The notes: generated by a model from the sequence alone, not told the origin. Counted from the first letter of the stretch, positions 1 through 7,864 are shown. The stretch: 19,745 nt of DNA from Burkholderiaceae bacterium (GCA_014379395.1 JACMLV010000811.1:1-19745), one strand, 5' to 3'. Numbers and translations: made by a program.

Positions 1-189
1 CTGGCCCAGGCCCTGGCCGCCCTGGCCGGGCGTGAGGCCGAGGCCGGGATCGGGGGAGGCCGCCATGAACGGTCCGATCGGCACCAACGGCTGCACCCGG
101 TCGGGCGCCAGCACGGTGGCGTTGCTCACGTCGAGGCGCTGCGTGATCAGCGGCGCCATCGGATTGCCTGAAATGCGGTCTATCGCCAT
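1..189 (-). CDS. Unidentified protein, N-terminal fragment
   Basis: This reading frame starts at ATG 189-187 and runs off the left edge, giving 63 residues that begin MAIDRISGNPMAPLITQRLD and become Pro/Gly/Gln-rich. No domain or signal peptide is recognised. It lies in the same direction as, and downstream of, the flagellin gene, separated by a terminator, so a flagellar role is possible but only by position. The competing frame from ATG 202 is Arg/Pro-rich and looks like a shadow. The ribosome-binding site is weak (GGCAGA). The identity cannot be decided from this fragment. Confidence 0.55.
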   Translation of the reverse strand, partial: MAIDRISGNPMAPLITQRLDVSNATVLAPDRVQPLVPIGPFMAASPDPGLGLTPGQGGQGLGQ

Positions 190-206
190 AGTGTTCTGCC
201 ATAACT

Positions 207-237
207 AAAAAAAAAGCCAGCCGATCAACGGCTGGCT
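207..237 (-). terminator. Rho-independent terminator of the flagellin gene
   Basis: A perfect 9-bp stem (AGCCAGCCG at 215-223 paired with CGGCTGGCT at 229-237) has a 5-nt loop and, read on the minus strand, is followed by a run of nine T. It lies about 40 nt past the flagellin stop and separates it from the next gene. Confidence 0.9.
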
Positions 238-278
238 CCTTGCTATCCCGACCAATGAGGATCGGGATGCTTGCCTTG

Positions 279-1160
279 TTATTGCAGCAAGGACATGACC
301 AGCGAGGACGTGCTATTGCTCTGTTTGAGCATCGCGGTACCGGCTTGCAATTGCATTTGGCTGGAGGTCATGGTCGAGCTTTCGGTCGCGAAGTCGACGT
401 CCATGATACGGCCCGATGCCGCTTTGGTGTTGGTCGAGACGTTGGCCAGGTTGTTGTAGACGTGGTCCAGACGGTTCGAAGCCGCACCCAGTGCCGAGCG
501 CAGGGCGCCGACGTCGGCGATGGCGGTCGACAGTTGGTCGATTTTGGTGTTGGCGCCGGCGTTGGTGGTGATGTCGCTGCCAACGGCCGCGATGCCGGCG
601 CCGGTGCTGTCGTAGCCGGCGGCCGCGGCCAGCAGCGAAGCGTGCATGGTGGTAATGGTGGCCGACACGTCGACGTTCATTTTTTCAGCGGTCGAAGCGC
701 CGATCTGGAAATCGATCGCGCCGGTCGACAGCAGGCCGGTGGTGTCGTTCATCAGTTTCGTACCCCCGAAGCTGGTGTTGTTGACGATGTTGCTCAACTC
801 GCTCGTCAGAGCGTCGTATTCGGCCTGCATAGCGGCGCCGTCAACGGTGCTCGAGGTCGCGTCGGACGCTTGGGTCGCCAAGTCTTTCATACGGACCAGG
901 ATGTTCGTCGTTTCGTCCAGTGCGCCTTCGGCCGTTTGCATCATCGACACGCCGTTTTGGGTGTTGCGCATCGCCATGGCCATGCCGCTCGTTTGTGCTT
1001 TCAAACGCGTCGCGATTTGCAGGCCGGCCGCATCGTCCATTGCCGAGTTGACGCGCAGACCGGTGCTCAGGCGGGTCATCGAGGTGGACAATTTGGTTTG
1101 TGTCCGGGAGATCGAGTTTTGCGCGGACAGGGCTGCGTTGTTGGTGTGAAGGCTCAGCAT
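279..1160 (-). CDS. fliC: Flagellin
   Basis: Encodes a 293-residue flagellin, the exported subunit that polymerises into the flagellar filament. The N-terminal D0/D1 segment carries the family pattern (RLSTGLRVNSAMDDAAGLQIA, about residues 31-51), followed by helical D1 sequence to about 140. The C-terminal D1/D0 segment ends with the classic MLKQSNSTSSLVMSLLQ. The middle part is only about 60 residues, so outer D2/D3 domains are essentially absent and this is a short flagellin. The N-terminus MLSLHTNNAAL differs a little from the common MxxINTN start. The start is supported by AGGAG about 9 nt upstream (minus strand). A strong terminator follows. The upstream region is AT-rich, but I could not find a convincing sigma-28 GCCGATAA box. 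The gene symbol could equally be another flagellin paralogue. Confidence 0.95.
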   Translation of the reverse strand: MLSLHTNNAALSAQNSISRTQTKLSTSMTRLSTGLRVNSAMDDAAGLQIATRLKAQTSGMAMAMRNTQNGVSMMQTAEGALDETTNILVRMKDLATQASDATSSTVDGAAMQAEYDALTSELSNIVNNTSFGGTKLMNDTTGLLSTGAIDFQIGASTAEKMNVDVSATITTMHASLLAAAAGYDSTGAGIAAVGSDITTNAGANTKIDQLSTAIADVGALRSALGAASNRLDHVYNNLANVSTNTKAASGRIMDVDFATESSTMTSSQMQLQAGTAMLKQSNSTSSLVMSLLQ

Positions 1161-1458
1161 GATAAAACTCCTAGTAGTTTGAATTCAGTCTGGAGCGGCG
1201 GTTTTTTGCGCTCTCACAAGTACAAGACGACCGGGGCAATAAAAGTATTAAATGCTTTTGGGAAATTTTAAAAAAATATTCAACCGGCCCCGCCTTTCCC
1301 TATGGGCCGCGGGCGCGGCGCGGGACCCGGGGGGGCGCCCGCGCGCCATTTTGCGGCGCCAGGATTGGGCCGCGCACGCTTTTGTGTAATGATGGCGCTT
1401 GGCACCGGCATGGCGCTTTCGCCATCATCTTCAACAAGAACAATACAGGGAGTAGCTC
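1161..1458. other. Divergent intergenic region between flagellin and SDR genes
   Basis: This 298-nt gap carries the upstream regions of two divergent genes. The flagellin side (about 1230-1285) is strongly AT-rich, unlike its surroundings. The middle (about 1286-1375) is very GC-rich with no visible gene. Near the SDR gene, ATGGCGCTT occurs twice (1392-1400 and 1410-1418), and both copies can pair with CGCCAT at 1420-1425, giving alternative small hairpins. No tRNA, ORF or terminator is evident. Confidence 0.5.
1400..1415 (+). promoter_or_regulatory. Candidate sigma-54 (-24/-12) promoter
   Basis: TGGCAC (1400-1405) followed by TGGCG (1411-1415) preserves the GG-N10-GC spacing of sigma-54 promoters (consensus TGGCAC-N5-TTGC). 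The -24 half is perfect and the -12 half has one mismatch in the TTGC core. It sits 44-59 nt upstream of the SDR start codon, a sensible distance. No activator binding site was identified, and a small inverted repeat overlaps it, so this is a weak call. Confidence 0.3.
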
Positions 1459-2235
1459 GTGGGCATAGAAGTCAATTTTGAAGGAAAGATCGCGTTGATC
1501 ACCGGCGCTTCGAGCGGCCTGGGCGCGCGTTTCGCCAAAGTGCTGGCGCAGGCCGGGGCCCAGGTGGTGCTGGCCTCGCGCAGCACCGAACGGCTCAAGG
1601 AATTGCGCGCCGAGATCGAGGCCGACGGCGGCGCCGCGCACGTCGTCGCGCTCGACGTCACCGATTACGCCAGCATCAAGTCGGCCATCGCGCACGCCGA
1701 GACCGAGGCCGGACCGATCGACATCCTGGTCAATAATTCGGGGGTCTCGACCACCCAGCGCCTGGTCGACGTCTCGCCCGAGGATTACGCCTTCGTGATG
1801 GACACCAATTTGCGCGGCGCCTTCTTCGTCGCCCAGCAGGCCGCCAAGCGCATGATCGCGCGCGCCAAGGGCGATCCGAAAAAGCAGCACCGCATCATCA
1901 ACATCGCCTCGGTGGCCGGCTTGCGCGTGCTGCCGCAGATCGGCGTCTATTGCATGAGCAAGGCCGGGGTGGTGCAGATGACCAAGGCGATGGCGGTCGA
2001 GTGGGGCAAGTACGGCATCAACACGAACGCGATCTGCCCCGGTTACATCTCGACCGAGATCAACGAGGAATATTTCGCCACCGAGCAGGGCAAGAAGCTG
2101 GTCGAGATGCTGCCGCGCAAGCGCGCCGGCAAGCCGGAAGACCTCGACGGCTTGTTGCTGTTGCTGGCCGGCGACGATTCGCACTTCATCAACGGCGCCA
2201 TCATCTCCGCCGACGACGGCATGACGGCGCTCTGA
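1459..2235 (+). CDS. SDR family NAD(P)-dependent oxidoreductase
   Basis: A 258-residue classical short-chain dehydrogenase/reductase, expected to be cytoplasmic. The Rossmann nucleotide-binding motif TGASSGLG is at residues 15-22, Asp66-Val67 contacts adenine, NNSG is at 92-95, and the catalytic tetrad is Asn117, Ser151, Tyr164 and Lys168 (YCMSK). Ser40-Arg41 at the end of beta-2 suggests NADP(H) preference. The start codon is GTG, supported by AGGGAG six nt upstream; no nearby ATG fits better. The substrate cannot be read from sequence. The neighbouring 3-hydroxybutyrate/acetoacetate genes make a hydroxyacyl-type substrate conceivable, but nothing ties it directly to them. It is apparently monocistronic and convergent with the next gene. 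Confidence 0.9.
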   Translation: MGIEVNFEGKIALITGASSGLGARFAKVLAQAGAQVVLASRSTERLKELRAEIEADGGAAHVVALDVTDYASIKSAIAHAETEAGPIDILVNNSGVSTTQRLVDVSPEDYAFVMDTNLRGAFFVAQQAAKRMIARAKGDPKKQHRIINIASVAGLRVLPQIGVYCMSKAGVVQMTKAMAVEWGKYGINTNAICPGYISTEINEEYFATEQGKKLVEMLPRKRAGKPEDLDGLLLLLAGDDSHFINGAIISADDGMTAL

Positions 2236-2261
2236 TCGGGCGCTGACTTTATACGGTGGGG

Positions 2262-2288
2262 CTGGGCGCGCCGCTCGGCGCGGCCCAG
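2262..2288. terminator. GC-rich hairpin between convergent genes
   Basis: CTGGGCGCGCC pairs with GGCGCGGCCCAG with a one-nt bulge and a 4-nt loop. It lies between the convergent SDR and PAS-LuxR genes. There is no T-tract on either side, so it may stall or stabilise transcripts rather than act as a canonical terminator. Confidence 0.3.
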
Positions 2289-2307
2289 GAGGATGTCGGA
2301 CCGGGGC

Positions 2308-2883
2308 TCAGGGCGGCAGCGGCAGGCCGACCAGCTTGTGCACCAGCTCGGACGAGGTGGCCGCCGAGAACTTGCGCATCAGCTTGGCGCGGTGCATTTC
2401 CACCGTGCGCGGGCTGAGGTCGATCTGCCGCCCGATCTGCTTGCTGGTCTTGCCCTCGACCAGGAAGGCGGCGATCTCGCGCTCGCGCGGCGTCAGGTTG
2501 GCCGTCACCGGGCGCTTCTCGCTGACATCCTGAAACGTCCAGATGCCCGGCCCGAGCGGATTGTTCGGCTGCAGCGCGTGGCCGCTGATATGGCACCAGA
2601 ACAATTCGCCGCTGGCGCGGCGCATGATGCGCTCGTCCGAATACAGGCCGCGCGCGTTCATGATCGGCACGATGCGGTCGCCGGTGCGCAGGAAGTCGTC
2701 CTGGGTCGGGTAGAACGCCTCGAACGACTGGCCGACCAGCTCGGCGCGCGTATAGCCGAACGTGGCGGCCAGCACCTCGTTGCAGGTGTGAATGACACGA
2801 TTTTCCGAGACGCACATGCCGACCGGCGCGTACAGGAAAATGGTCTCGAAATCGATAGCGGGCGGGACATTCATCGGGCGCAT
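2308..2883 (-). CDS. PAS domain LuxR-type transcriptional regulator
   Basis: A 191-residue protein with an N-terminal PAS sensor domain (about residues 10-120, with FGYTRAELVGQ and a C-terminal WTFQDVSEKR). It is followed by a LuxR/FixJ helix-turn-helix (about 128-186, LTPREREIAAFLVEGKTSKQ then LSPRTVEMHRAKLMRKF). There is no receiver domain, signal peptide or membrane segment, so it is probably a cytosolic one-component regulator. It is divergently transcribed from scoA with about 120 nt between the two starts, which suggests that it controls the CoA-transferase genes; this is inference from position. The ligand is unknown. The start could be the first ATG or Met4 three codons downstream; neither has a strong ribosome-binding site. 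Confidence 0.88.
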   Translation of the reverse strand: MRPMNVPPAIDFETIFLYAPVGMCVSENRVIHTCNEVLAATFGYTRAELVGQSFEAFYPTQDDFLRTGDRIVPIMNARGLYSDERIMRRASGELFWCHISGHALQPNNPLGPGIWTFQDVSEKRPVTANLTPREREIAAFLVEGKTSKQIGRQIDLSPRTVEMHRAKLMRKFSAATSSELVHKLVGLPLPP

Positions 2884-2926
2884 TCAGTTCTATTTATAGA
2901 GTTCAAGACTAGGTTGCATTACGGTA

Positions 2927-2963
2927 TTGTGCTTTTGACTAACGTATTCTATGCTGATACGCT
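2927..2963 (+). promoter_or_regulatory. Candidate sigma-70 promoter(s) for scoAB
   Basis: Two overlapping candidates each have an ideal 17-nt spacer: TTGTGC (2927-2932) with TATGCT (2950-2955), and TTGACT (2935-2940) with TACGCT (2958-2963). Both lie 40-80 nt upstream of the scoA ATG, in an AT-rich stretch that contrasts with the flanking genes. Which one is used cannot be decided by eye. Confidence 0.5.
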
Positions 2964-3004
2964 GCATTCGAACGCAACAGCTTAACAAAAGAAGAGGGAC
3001 GCAA

Positions 3005-3703
3005 ATGAATAAAGTTTATCCTGACGCCGCCTCGGCGTTGGCCGGCCTGGTGCAAGACGGTCAAACCATCGCCGTCGGCGGCTTCGGTTTGTGCGGCATT
3101 CCCGAGGCCTTGATCGAAGCGTTGCGCGATTCCGGGGTGAGCGGCTTGACCGCCATTTCGAACAACGCCGGCGTCGACGGCTTCGGCCTGGGCCAGTTGC
3201 TGACGACCCGCCAGATCAAGAAAATGATCGCCTCCTACGTCGGCGAGAACAAGGAGTTCGCGCGCCAGTACCTGGCCGGCGAACTGGAGCTCGAATTCAC
3301 GCCGCAGGGCACGCTGGCCGAAAAACTGCGCGCCGGCGGCTCGGGCATCCCGGCCTTCTTCACCAAGACCGGGGTCGGCACCATCGTCGCCGAGGGCAAG
3401 GAAATCCGCGAATTCGACGGCGAGCAGTACGTCATGGAGCGCAGCCTGGTGGCCGACGTGTCCCTGGTCAAGGCCTACATGGCGGACCGGGCCGGCAACC
3501 TGGTTTACCGCAAGACGGCGCGCAACTTCAATCCGAACGTCGCGATGGCCGGCAAGGTCACCATCGTCGAGGTCGAAAAGCTGGTCGAGGTGGGCGAGAT
3601 CGATCCCGACCAGATTCACACGCCGAGCATTTTCGTGCATCGCATCGTCGTCAATCCGAATCCGGAAAAACGCATCGAACAGCGCACCGTGCGCGCCAAC
3701 TGA
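3005..3703 (+). CDS. scoA: 3-oxoacid CoA-transferase subunit A
   Basis: A 232-residue alpha subunit of succinyl-CoA:3-oxoacid CoA-transferase, which with ScoB moves CoA from succinyl-CoA to acetoacetate in the cytosol. The CoA-transferase glycine motif GGFGLCGIP is at residues 25-33, and the rest is collinear with family I subunit A (NNAGVDGFGLG, GGSGIPAFFT, KTARNFNPNVA). Length is normal for the family. The ATG at 3005 is chosen because GAGGGA lies five nt upstream; a start 18 codons further upstream would overlap the promoter. scoB follows after 33 nt, so the two form an operon. Confidence 0.95.
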   Translation: MNKVYPDAASALAGLVQDGQTIAVGGFGLCGIPEALIEALRDSGVSGLTAISNNAGVDGFGLGQLLTTRQIKKMIASYVGENKEFARQYLAGELELEFTPQGTLAEKLRAGGSGIPAFFTKTGVGTIVAEGKEIREFDGEQYVMERSLVADVSLVKAYMADRAGNLVYRKTARNFNPNVAMAGKVTIVEVEKLVEVGEIDPDQIHTPSIFVHRIVVNPNPEKRIEQRTVRAN

Positions 3704-3736
3704 GGCTTTGGCCTGACAAGAAAGACGGAGATTACT

Positions 3737-4387
3737 ATGGCATGGACTCGTGATGAAATGGCCGCGCGCGCGGCGAAGGAACTGCAGGACGGTTTTTATG
3801 TGAACCTGGGCATCGGCTTGCCGACCCTGGTGGCCAACTATGTGCCGCAAAACATGGAAGTGTTTTTGCAGTCGGAAAACGGCTTGCTCGGCATCGGCCC
3901 GTTCCCGACCGACGCCGAGGTGGACGCCGACCTGATCAACGCCGGCAAGCAGACCGTGACGGCCTTGCCCGGGGCCGCCTACTTCAGCTCGGCCGATTCC
4001 TTCGGCATGATCCGCGGCGGCAAGATCAACCTGGCCATCCTGGGCGCGATGCAGGTGTCCGAGCACGGCGACCTGGCCAACTGGATGATTCCCGGCAAGA
4101 TGGTCAAGGGCATGGGCGGCGCGATGGACCTGGTCGCCGGCGTCAAGCGCGTGGTGGTGCTGATGGAGCACGTCGCCACCGCCAAGGACGGCAGCACCTC
4201 GCCCAAGCTGCTCAAGCACTGCGACCTGCCGCTGACCGGCGTCGGCGTGGTCGACCTCGTCATCAGCGACCTGGGCGTGATCGAAGTGACGCCGAACGGC
4301 TTGAAGCTGGTCGAACTGGCGCCCGGCGTGACCAAGGAGCAGGTGGTCGCGGCCACCGAGGCGCCGCTCGACGTGAGCGGCTTGTAA
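3737..4387 (+). CDS. scoB: 3-oxoacid CoA-transferase subunit B
   Basis: A 216-residue beta subunit of the same enzyme. It carries the SENGLLG motif whose Glu47 is the catalytic glutamate that forms the enzyme-CoA thioester in family I CoA-transferases. Other family signatures are NLGIGLPT (23-30) and GGAMDLVAG. Length is normal. GGAG lies six nt before the ATG. It is the second gene of a two-gene operon with scoA and ends at a strong bidirectional terminator. The expected role is activation of acetoacetate to acetoacetyl-CoA during growth on 3-hydroxybutyrate or PHB breakdown products. Confidence 0.95.
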   Translation: MAWTRDEMAARAAKELQDGFYVNLGIGLPTLVANYVPQNMEVFLQSENGLLGIGPFPTDAEVDADLINAGKQTVTALPGAAYFSSADSFGMIRGGKINLAILGAMQVSEHGDLANWMIPGKMVKGMGGAMDLVAGVKRVVVLMEHVATAKDGSTSPKLLKHCDLPLTGVGVVDLVISDLGVIEVTPNGLKLVELAPGVTKEQVVAATEAPLDVSGL

Positions 4388-4451
4388 GAGCGCGGGGCGG
4401 CCCCGGCGGCCGCCTGAAAGCGTAGCCGCGGCGAACCGCCGCCGCGCAATG

Positions 4452-4489
4452 AAAAAGGCCCCGGAAGCGAACTTCCGGGGCCTTTTTTT
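4452..4489. terminator. Bidirectional rho-independent terminator
   Basis: A perfect 12-bp stem (AGGCCCCGGAAG at 4456-4467 with CTTCCGGGGCCT at 4472-4483) has a CGAA loop. It is flanked by an A-run on the left and seven T on the right. It serves scoB on the plus strand and dctA on the minus strand. Confidence 0.92.
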
Positions 4490-4501
4490 GCCGCGCTTGG
4501 C

Positions 4502-5824
4502 TTATTTAGTCATGTGCAGTTCTTTGTCGAGCTCGACGGCGATCTCGTCGAAGGCCGGGGTGTGCGAGGCGCCGGCCGGGCTGTTCAGCTCTTTGTCGAG
4601 CTGCTTGTGGTCGAGTTCCTTCTCCCAGTGCGACACCACCACGGTGGCCACGCCGTTGCCGATGAAGTTGGTCAGCGCGCGGCACTCGCTCATGAAGCGG
4701 TCGATGCCCAGGATCAGCGCCATGCCGGCCACCGGAATGGTCGGCACCACCGCCATCGTCGCCGCCAGCGTGATGAAGCCGGCGCCGGTGATGCCCGAGG
4801 CGCCCTTCGAGGTCAGCATCGCCACGCCGAGGATGGTCAGTTCCTGCGTCAGGGTCAGCTCGGTGTTGGTGGCCTGCGCCACGAACAGGGCCGCCATCGT
4901 CATGTAGATGTTGGTGCCGTCCAGATTGAACGAATAGCCGGTTGGCACCACCAGGCCGACGACCGACTTGGAGCAGCCGAGTTTTTCCAGCTTGGTCATC
5001 AGGGCCGGCAGCGCGCTCTCCGACGAGCTCGTGCCCAGCACGATCAGCAACTCTTCCTTGATGTAGACGATGAAGCGCACGATCGAAAAGCCGGTGTATT
5101 TGGCGATCGCGCCGAGCACGACGAAGATGAACAGGCCGCAGGTCAGGTAGAACGAGCCCATCAACTTGAGCAGCGGGATCAGCGAGGCCAGGCCGAACTT
5201 GCCGATGGTGAAGGCCATCGCGCCGAACGCGCCGATCGGGGCGACCTTCATGATGATGCCGACCACGCCGAAGATGGCGTGCGACAGTTCGTCGATCAGC
5301 TTGGTGATCGGACGGCCGCGTTCGCCCAGCAGCGACAGCGCGAAGCCGAACAGGATCGAGATCAGGAGCACCTGCAAGATGTCGCCCTTGGCGAACGCGT
5401 CGACGAAGGTGTTCGGGATGACGTTCATCAGGAAGTCGGTGGTCGTCATCGGCTTGGCCTTGGTGTAGGCCGACAGCGCGGTGGTGTCGAGCTTGGACGG
5501 ATCGGCGTTGAAGCCGGCGCCCGGCTGCAGCACGTTGGCCACGATCAGACCGATCGCCAGCGCGAGGGTGGAGACGACCTCGAAGTAGAGCAGGGCCTTG
5601 CCGCCGACGCGGCCGATTTTCTTGACGTCCTGCATGCCGGCGATGCCGGCGACGACGGTGCAGAAGATCACCGGCGCGATGATCATCTTGATCAGTTTGA
5701 TGAAGCCGTCGCCGAGCGGCTTCATGTCGATCGCGTTGGTCGGATAGAACACACCCAGCAGCACGCCGCACACGATGGCGAACAGCACTTGGATGTACAG
5801 GACTTTATAAAATGGTTGTTTCAC
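4502..5824 (-). CDS. dctA: C4-dicarboxylate:cation symporter DctA
   Basis: A 440-residue inner-membrane transporter of the dicarboxylate/amino acid:cation symporter family, importing succinate, fumarate and malate. Hydrophobic segments run through residues 8-400. The family re-entrant loop motif TSSSES is at 265-270, the NLDGT substrate/cation motif at 300-304, and the conserved GIDRFMSECRALTNFIGN at 373-390. The start codon is GTG, supported by GGGAG six nt upstream on the minus strand; the following KQPFYKVLYIQVLFAI is the usual DctA N-terminus. The C-terminal 40 residues are hydrophilic. It lies between scoB and bdhA, opposite to scoB. Its insertion among acetoacetate genes suggests linked use of organic acids. 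No sigma-54 site was visible upstream. Confidence 0.95.
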   Translation of the reverse strand: MKQPFYKVLYIQVLFAIVCGVLLGVFYPTNAIDMKPLGDGFIKLIKMIIAPVIFCTVVAGIAGMQDVKKIGRVGGKALLYFEVVSTLALAIGLIVANVLQPGAGFNADPSKLDTTALSAYTKAKPMTTTDFLMNVIPNTFVDAFAKGDILQVLLISILFGFALSLLGERGRPITKLIDELSHAIFGVVGIIMKVAPIGAFGAMAFTIGKFGLASLIPLLKLMGSFYLTCGLFIFVVLGAIAKYTGFSIVRFIVYIKEELLIVLGTSSSESALPALMTKLEKLGCSKSVVGLVVPTGYSFNLDGTNIYMTMAALFVAQATNTELTLTQELTILGVAMLTSKGASGITGAGFITLAATMAVVPTIPVAGMALILGIDRFMSECRALTNFIGNGVATVVVSHWEKELDHKQLDKELNSPAGASHTPAFDEIAVELDKELHMTK

Positions 5825-5918
5825 GGTTGTCTCCCACTTGCCAAAATTGAGTCCGTATCATTGCCGTTATGAACGATGGCTTCAATTGTGGAAAACCGCA
5901 GGGCCTGTGCGGACATGC

Positions 5919-5943
5919 AAAAACGGGGCGCCCGAGCGCCCCG
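5919..5943 (-). terminator. Rho-independent terminator of bdhA
   Basis: An 8-bp stem (CGGGGCGC at 5924-5931 with GCGCCCCG at 5936-5943) has a 4-nt loop. On the minus strand it is followed by five T. It lies 44 nt past the bdhA stop and keeps bdhA transcription from running into dctA. Confidence 0.8.
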
Positions 5944-5986
5944 CATCATTGCCGCCGGCCGGCCCGAGTCCGGGCTGGCGCGCCGC

Positions 5987-6781
5987 TTACTGGGCGACCC
6001 AGCCGCCGTCCATGTTCCAGGCCACGCCGCGCACCTGGTTGGCCGCCGGACTGCACATGAACACGGCCAGCGCGCCCAGTTCGGCCGGCGTGGCGAATTC
6101 GCCCGACGGCTGCTTTTCGACCAGCAGCGCCTTCTTGGCCTCCTCGATGCTGATGCCGTTTTGCGCGGCGCGCGCGTCGACCTGCTTTTGCACCAGCGGG
6201 GTCAAGACCCAGCCGGGGCAGATCGCGTTGACGGTGATGCCGGTGTGCGCCGTTTCCAGCGCGCTGACCTTGGTCAGGCCGATCAGGCCGTGCTTGGCGG
6301 CGACATAGGCCGATTTCTGCGCCGAGCCGACCAGGCCGTGCACCGAGGCCAGGTTGATGATGCGGCCCCAGTTCTGCTCGCGCATGCGCGGCAGCACCAG
6401 GCGCGAGGTGTGGAAGGCCGAGCTCAGGTTGATGGCGATGACGGCGTCCCAGCGCTCGACCGGGAAATCCTCGACGTTGGCCACATACTGGATGCCGGCG
6501 TTGTTGACCAGCACGTCGACCCCGCCGAAGGTCGCCGTGGCGAAGGCGATCAGCGCCTCGATCTCGGCCGGCTTGGACATGTCGGCGTTGTGATACGCCG
6601 TTTGCACGTCGAATTCGGCGGCCACATCCTTTTGCAACTGGGCGATTTCGGCGGCGTCGCCAAAGCCGTTGAACACGATGTTGGCGCCCTGTTCGGCCAG
6701 CGCGCGGGCGATGCCCAGGCCGATGCCGGAAGTCGAGCCGGTGACGAGTGCGGTCTTGCCGCTTAACATGGTGCTGGTCAT
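5987..6781 (-). CDS. bdhA: 3-hydroxybutyrate dehydrogenase
   Basis: A 264-residue SDR enzyme that oxidises (R)-3-hydroxybutyrate to acetoacetate with NAD in the cytosol. Cofactor motif TGSTSGIG is at 14-21, NNAG at 93-96, and the catalytic residues are Asn118, Ser146, Tyr159 and Lys163. The substrate-pocket residues known from the Pseudomonas fragi enzyme (Gln94, His144, Lys152, Trp187, Gln196) are all present with an offset of four: Gln98, His148, Lys156, Trp191 and Gln200. This identifies the enzyme far more firmly than generic SDR motifs would. AGAGGA lies a few nt before the ATG; Met5 is a less likely alternative. Its product is the substrate of the nearby ScoAB. Confidence 0.95.
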   Translation of the reverse strand: MTSTMLSGKTALVTGSTSGIGLGIARALAEQGANIVFNGFGDAAEIAQLQKDVAAEFDVQTAYHNADMSKPAEIEALIAFATATFGGVDVLVNNAGIQYVANVEDFPVERWDAVIAINLSSAFHTSRLVLPRMREQNWGRIINLASVHGLVGSAQKSAYVAAKHGLIGLTKVSALETAHTGITVNAICPGWVLTPLVQKQVDARAAQNGISIEEAKKALLVEKQPSGEFATPAELGALAVFMCSPAANQVRGVAWNMDGGWVAQ

Positions 6782-6958
6782 GAAGTCCTCTGGGTTAAAT
6801 GATTCGGTTGAGTGATCGAAAATCGGGCGCCGCTTTACTTCGGTAGGATTTTAAGCGCAACGCCCGGTAAAATGTAATCGGCGTGTATAAAACGGCACGC
6901 CGCGCCGGCGAATATTCGCCGTTCCCGCGCCAGAATGCGTTTTTGACAAGGAGTTGGC

Positions 6959-7846
6959 ATGATCGAAGCGGCAATCAAGTCTGTGCAATGCATCTCCCCC
7001 TCCGGCCTGCACCGCATGGCCTACAAGGAGTGGGGCGCGGCCGACAATCCGAACGTGCTGGTGTGCGTGCACGGCGTCACGCGCGTGTCCGACGACTTCG
7101 ACAACCTGGCGCGCGCGCTGGCCGCGCACTACCGGGTGATCTGCCCCGACGTGGTCGGCCGCGGCCGCTCGGGCCGGCTGCTCAATCCGCAGTGCTACCG
7201 GATTCCCCAATACGTCAGCGACATGGTGACCTTGCTGGCGCGCGTGCTGGCCAACGGCGAGCGCCAGAGCGTGGCCTGGTTCGGCACCTCGATGGGCGGT
7301 CTGATCGGCATGGGCCTGGCCTCGCTGCCCGACAGCCCGGTCGACAAGCTGGTGCTCAACGACATCGGCCCGACCCTCGCGCCGGAGGCCTTGCGGCGCA
7401 TCGGCGACTACATCGGCCAGGACCTGCGCTTCGCCAGTTTTGAGGAGGGCGCGGCGTACATCCGCGCCGTCTCGCTGTCGTTCGGCGAGCACACCGAGGC
7501 GGAGTGGCGCAAGCTGGCCGCCGACGTGCTGCGCCAGGCGCCGGACGGCAGCTGGGCGCGCCACTACGACATGGGGCTGGCGCTGCCGTTTCAAACGGCC
7601 ACGCCGGAGTCGGCCAAGGCCGACGAGGCGCTGCTGTGGGCGACCTACGACGCGATTCGCTGCCCGACCCTCTTGGTGCGCGGCGCCGATTCCGATCTGC
7701 TGTCGCGCGCAACCGCCGAGCTGATGGCCGGGCGCGGCCCGCGCGCCCGGCTCGTTGAGATCGCCGCCGTCGGCCACGCGCCGACCTTCACCCACGCCGA
7801 CCAGATCGCCATCGCGCAAGAATTTTTGCTGAACCCGAATCAGTAG
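6959..7846 (+). CDS. Alpha/beta hydrolase
   Basis: A 295-residue alpha/beta-hydrolase-fold protein. The oxyanion HG motif is in VCVHGV (about 35-40), the nucleophile elbow GTSMGG at 109-114 gives Ser111, the acid is probably Asp246 in GADSDLL, and the base is His273 (VGHAP). There is no signal peptide, so it is cytosolic. AAGGAG is five nt before the ATG. The substrate is not recognisable; esters or thioesters are possible. It begins a tight plus-strand run with the RidA-like gene (18 nt gap) and relA, and is divergent from bdhA across an AT-richer 177-nt gap that includes TATAAA at 6884. Confidence 0.88.
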   Translation: MIEAAIKSVQCISPSGLHRMAYKEWGAADNPNVLVCVHGVTRVSDDFDNLARALAAHYRVICPDVVGRGRSGRLLNPQCYRIPQYVSDMVTLLARVLANGERQSVAWFGTSMGGLIGMGLASLPDSPVDKLVLNDIGPTLAPEALRRIGDYIGQDLRFASFEEGAAYIRAVSLSFGEHTEAEWRKLAADVLRQAPDGSWARHYDMGLALPFQTATPESAKADEALLWATYDAIRCPTLLVRGADSDLLSRATAELMAGRGPRARLVEIAAVGHAPTFTHADQIAIAQEFLLNPNQ

Positions 7847-7864
7847 TTCGCTTTAGAAAAGAGT

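Noticed and set aside
240..1271. 343-codon plus-strand frame opposite the flagellin gene
   Set aside because: Shadow of fliC; it has no recognisable protein features and runs through the fliC leader.
1161..1300. Sigma-28 promoter for flagellin
   Set aside because: I looked for a TAAA-N15-GCCGATAA type site on the minus strand and found only poor matches.
4514..5872. Long plus-strand frame opposite dctA
   Set aside because: Its product is Asp/Glu/Arg/His-rich without motifs; DctA on the minus strand explains the region fully.
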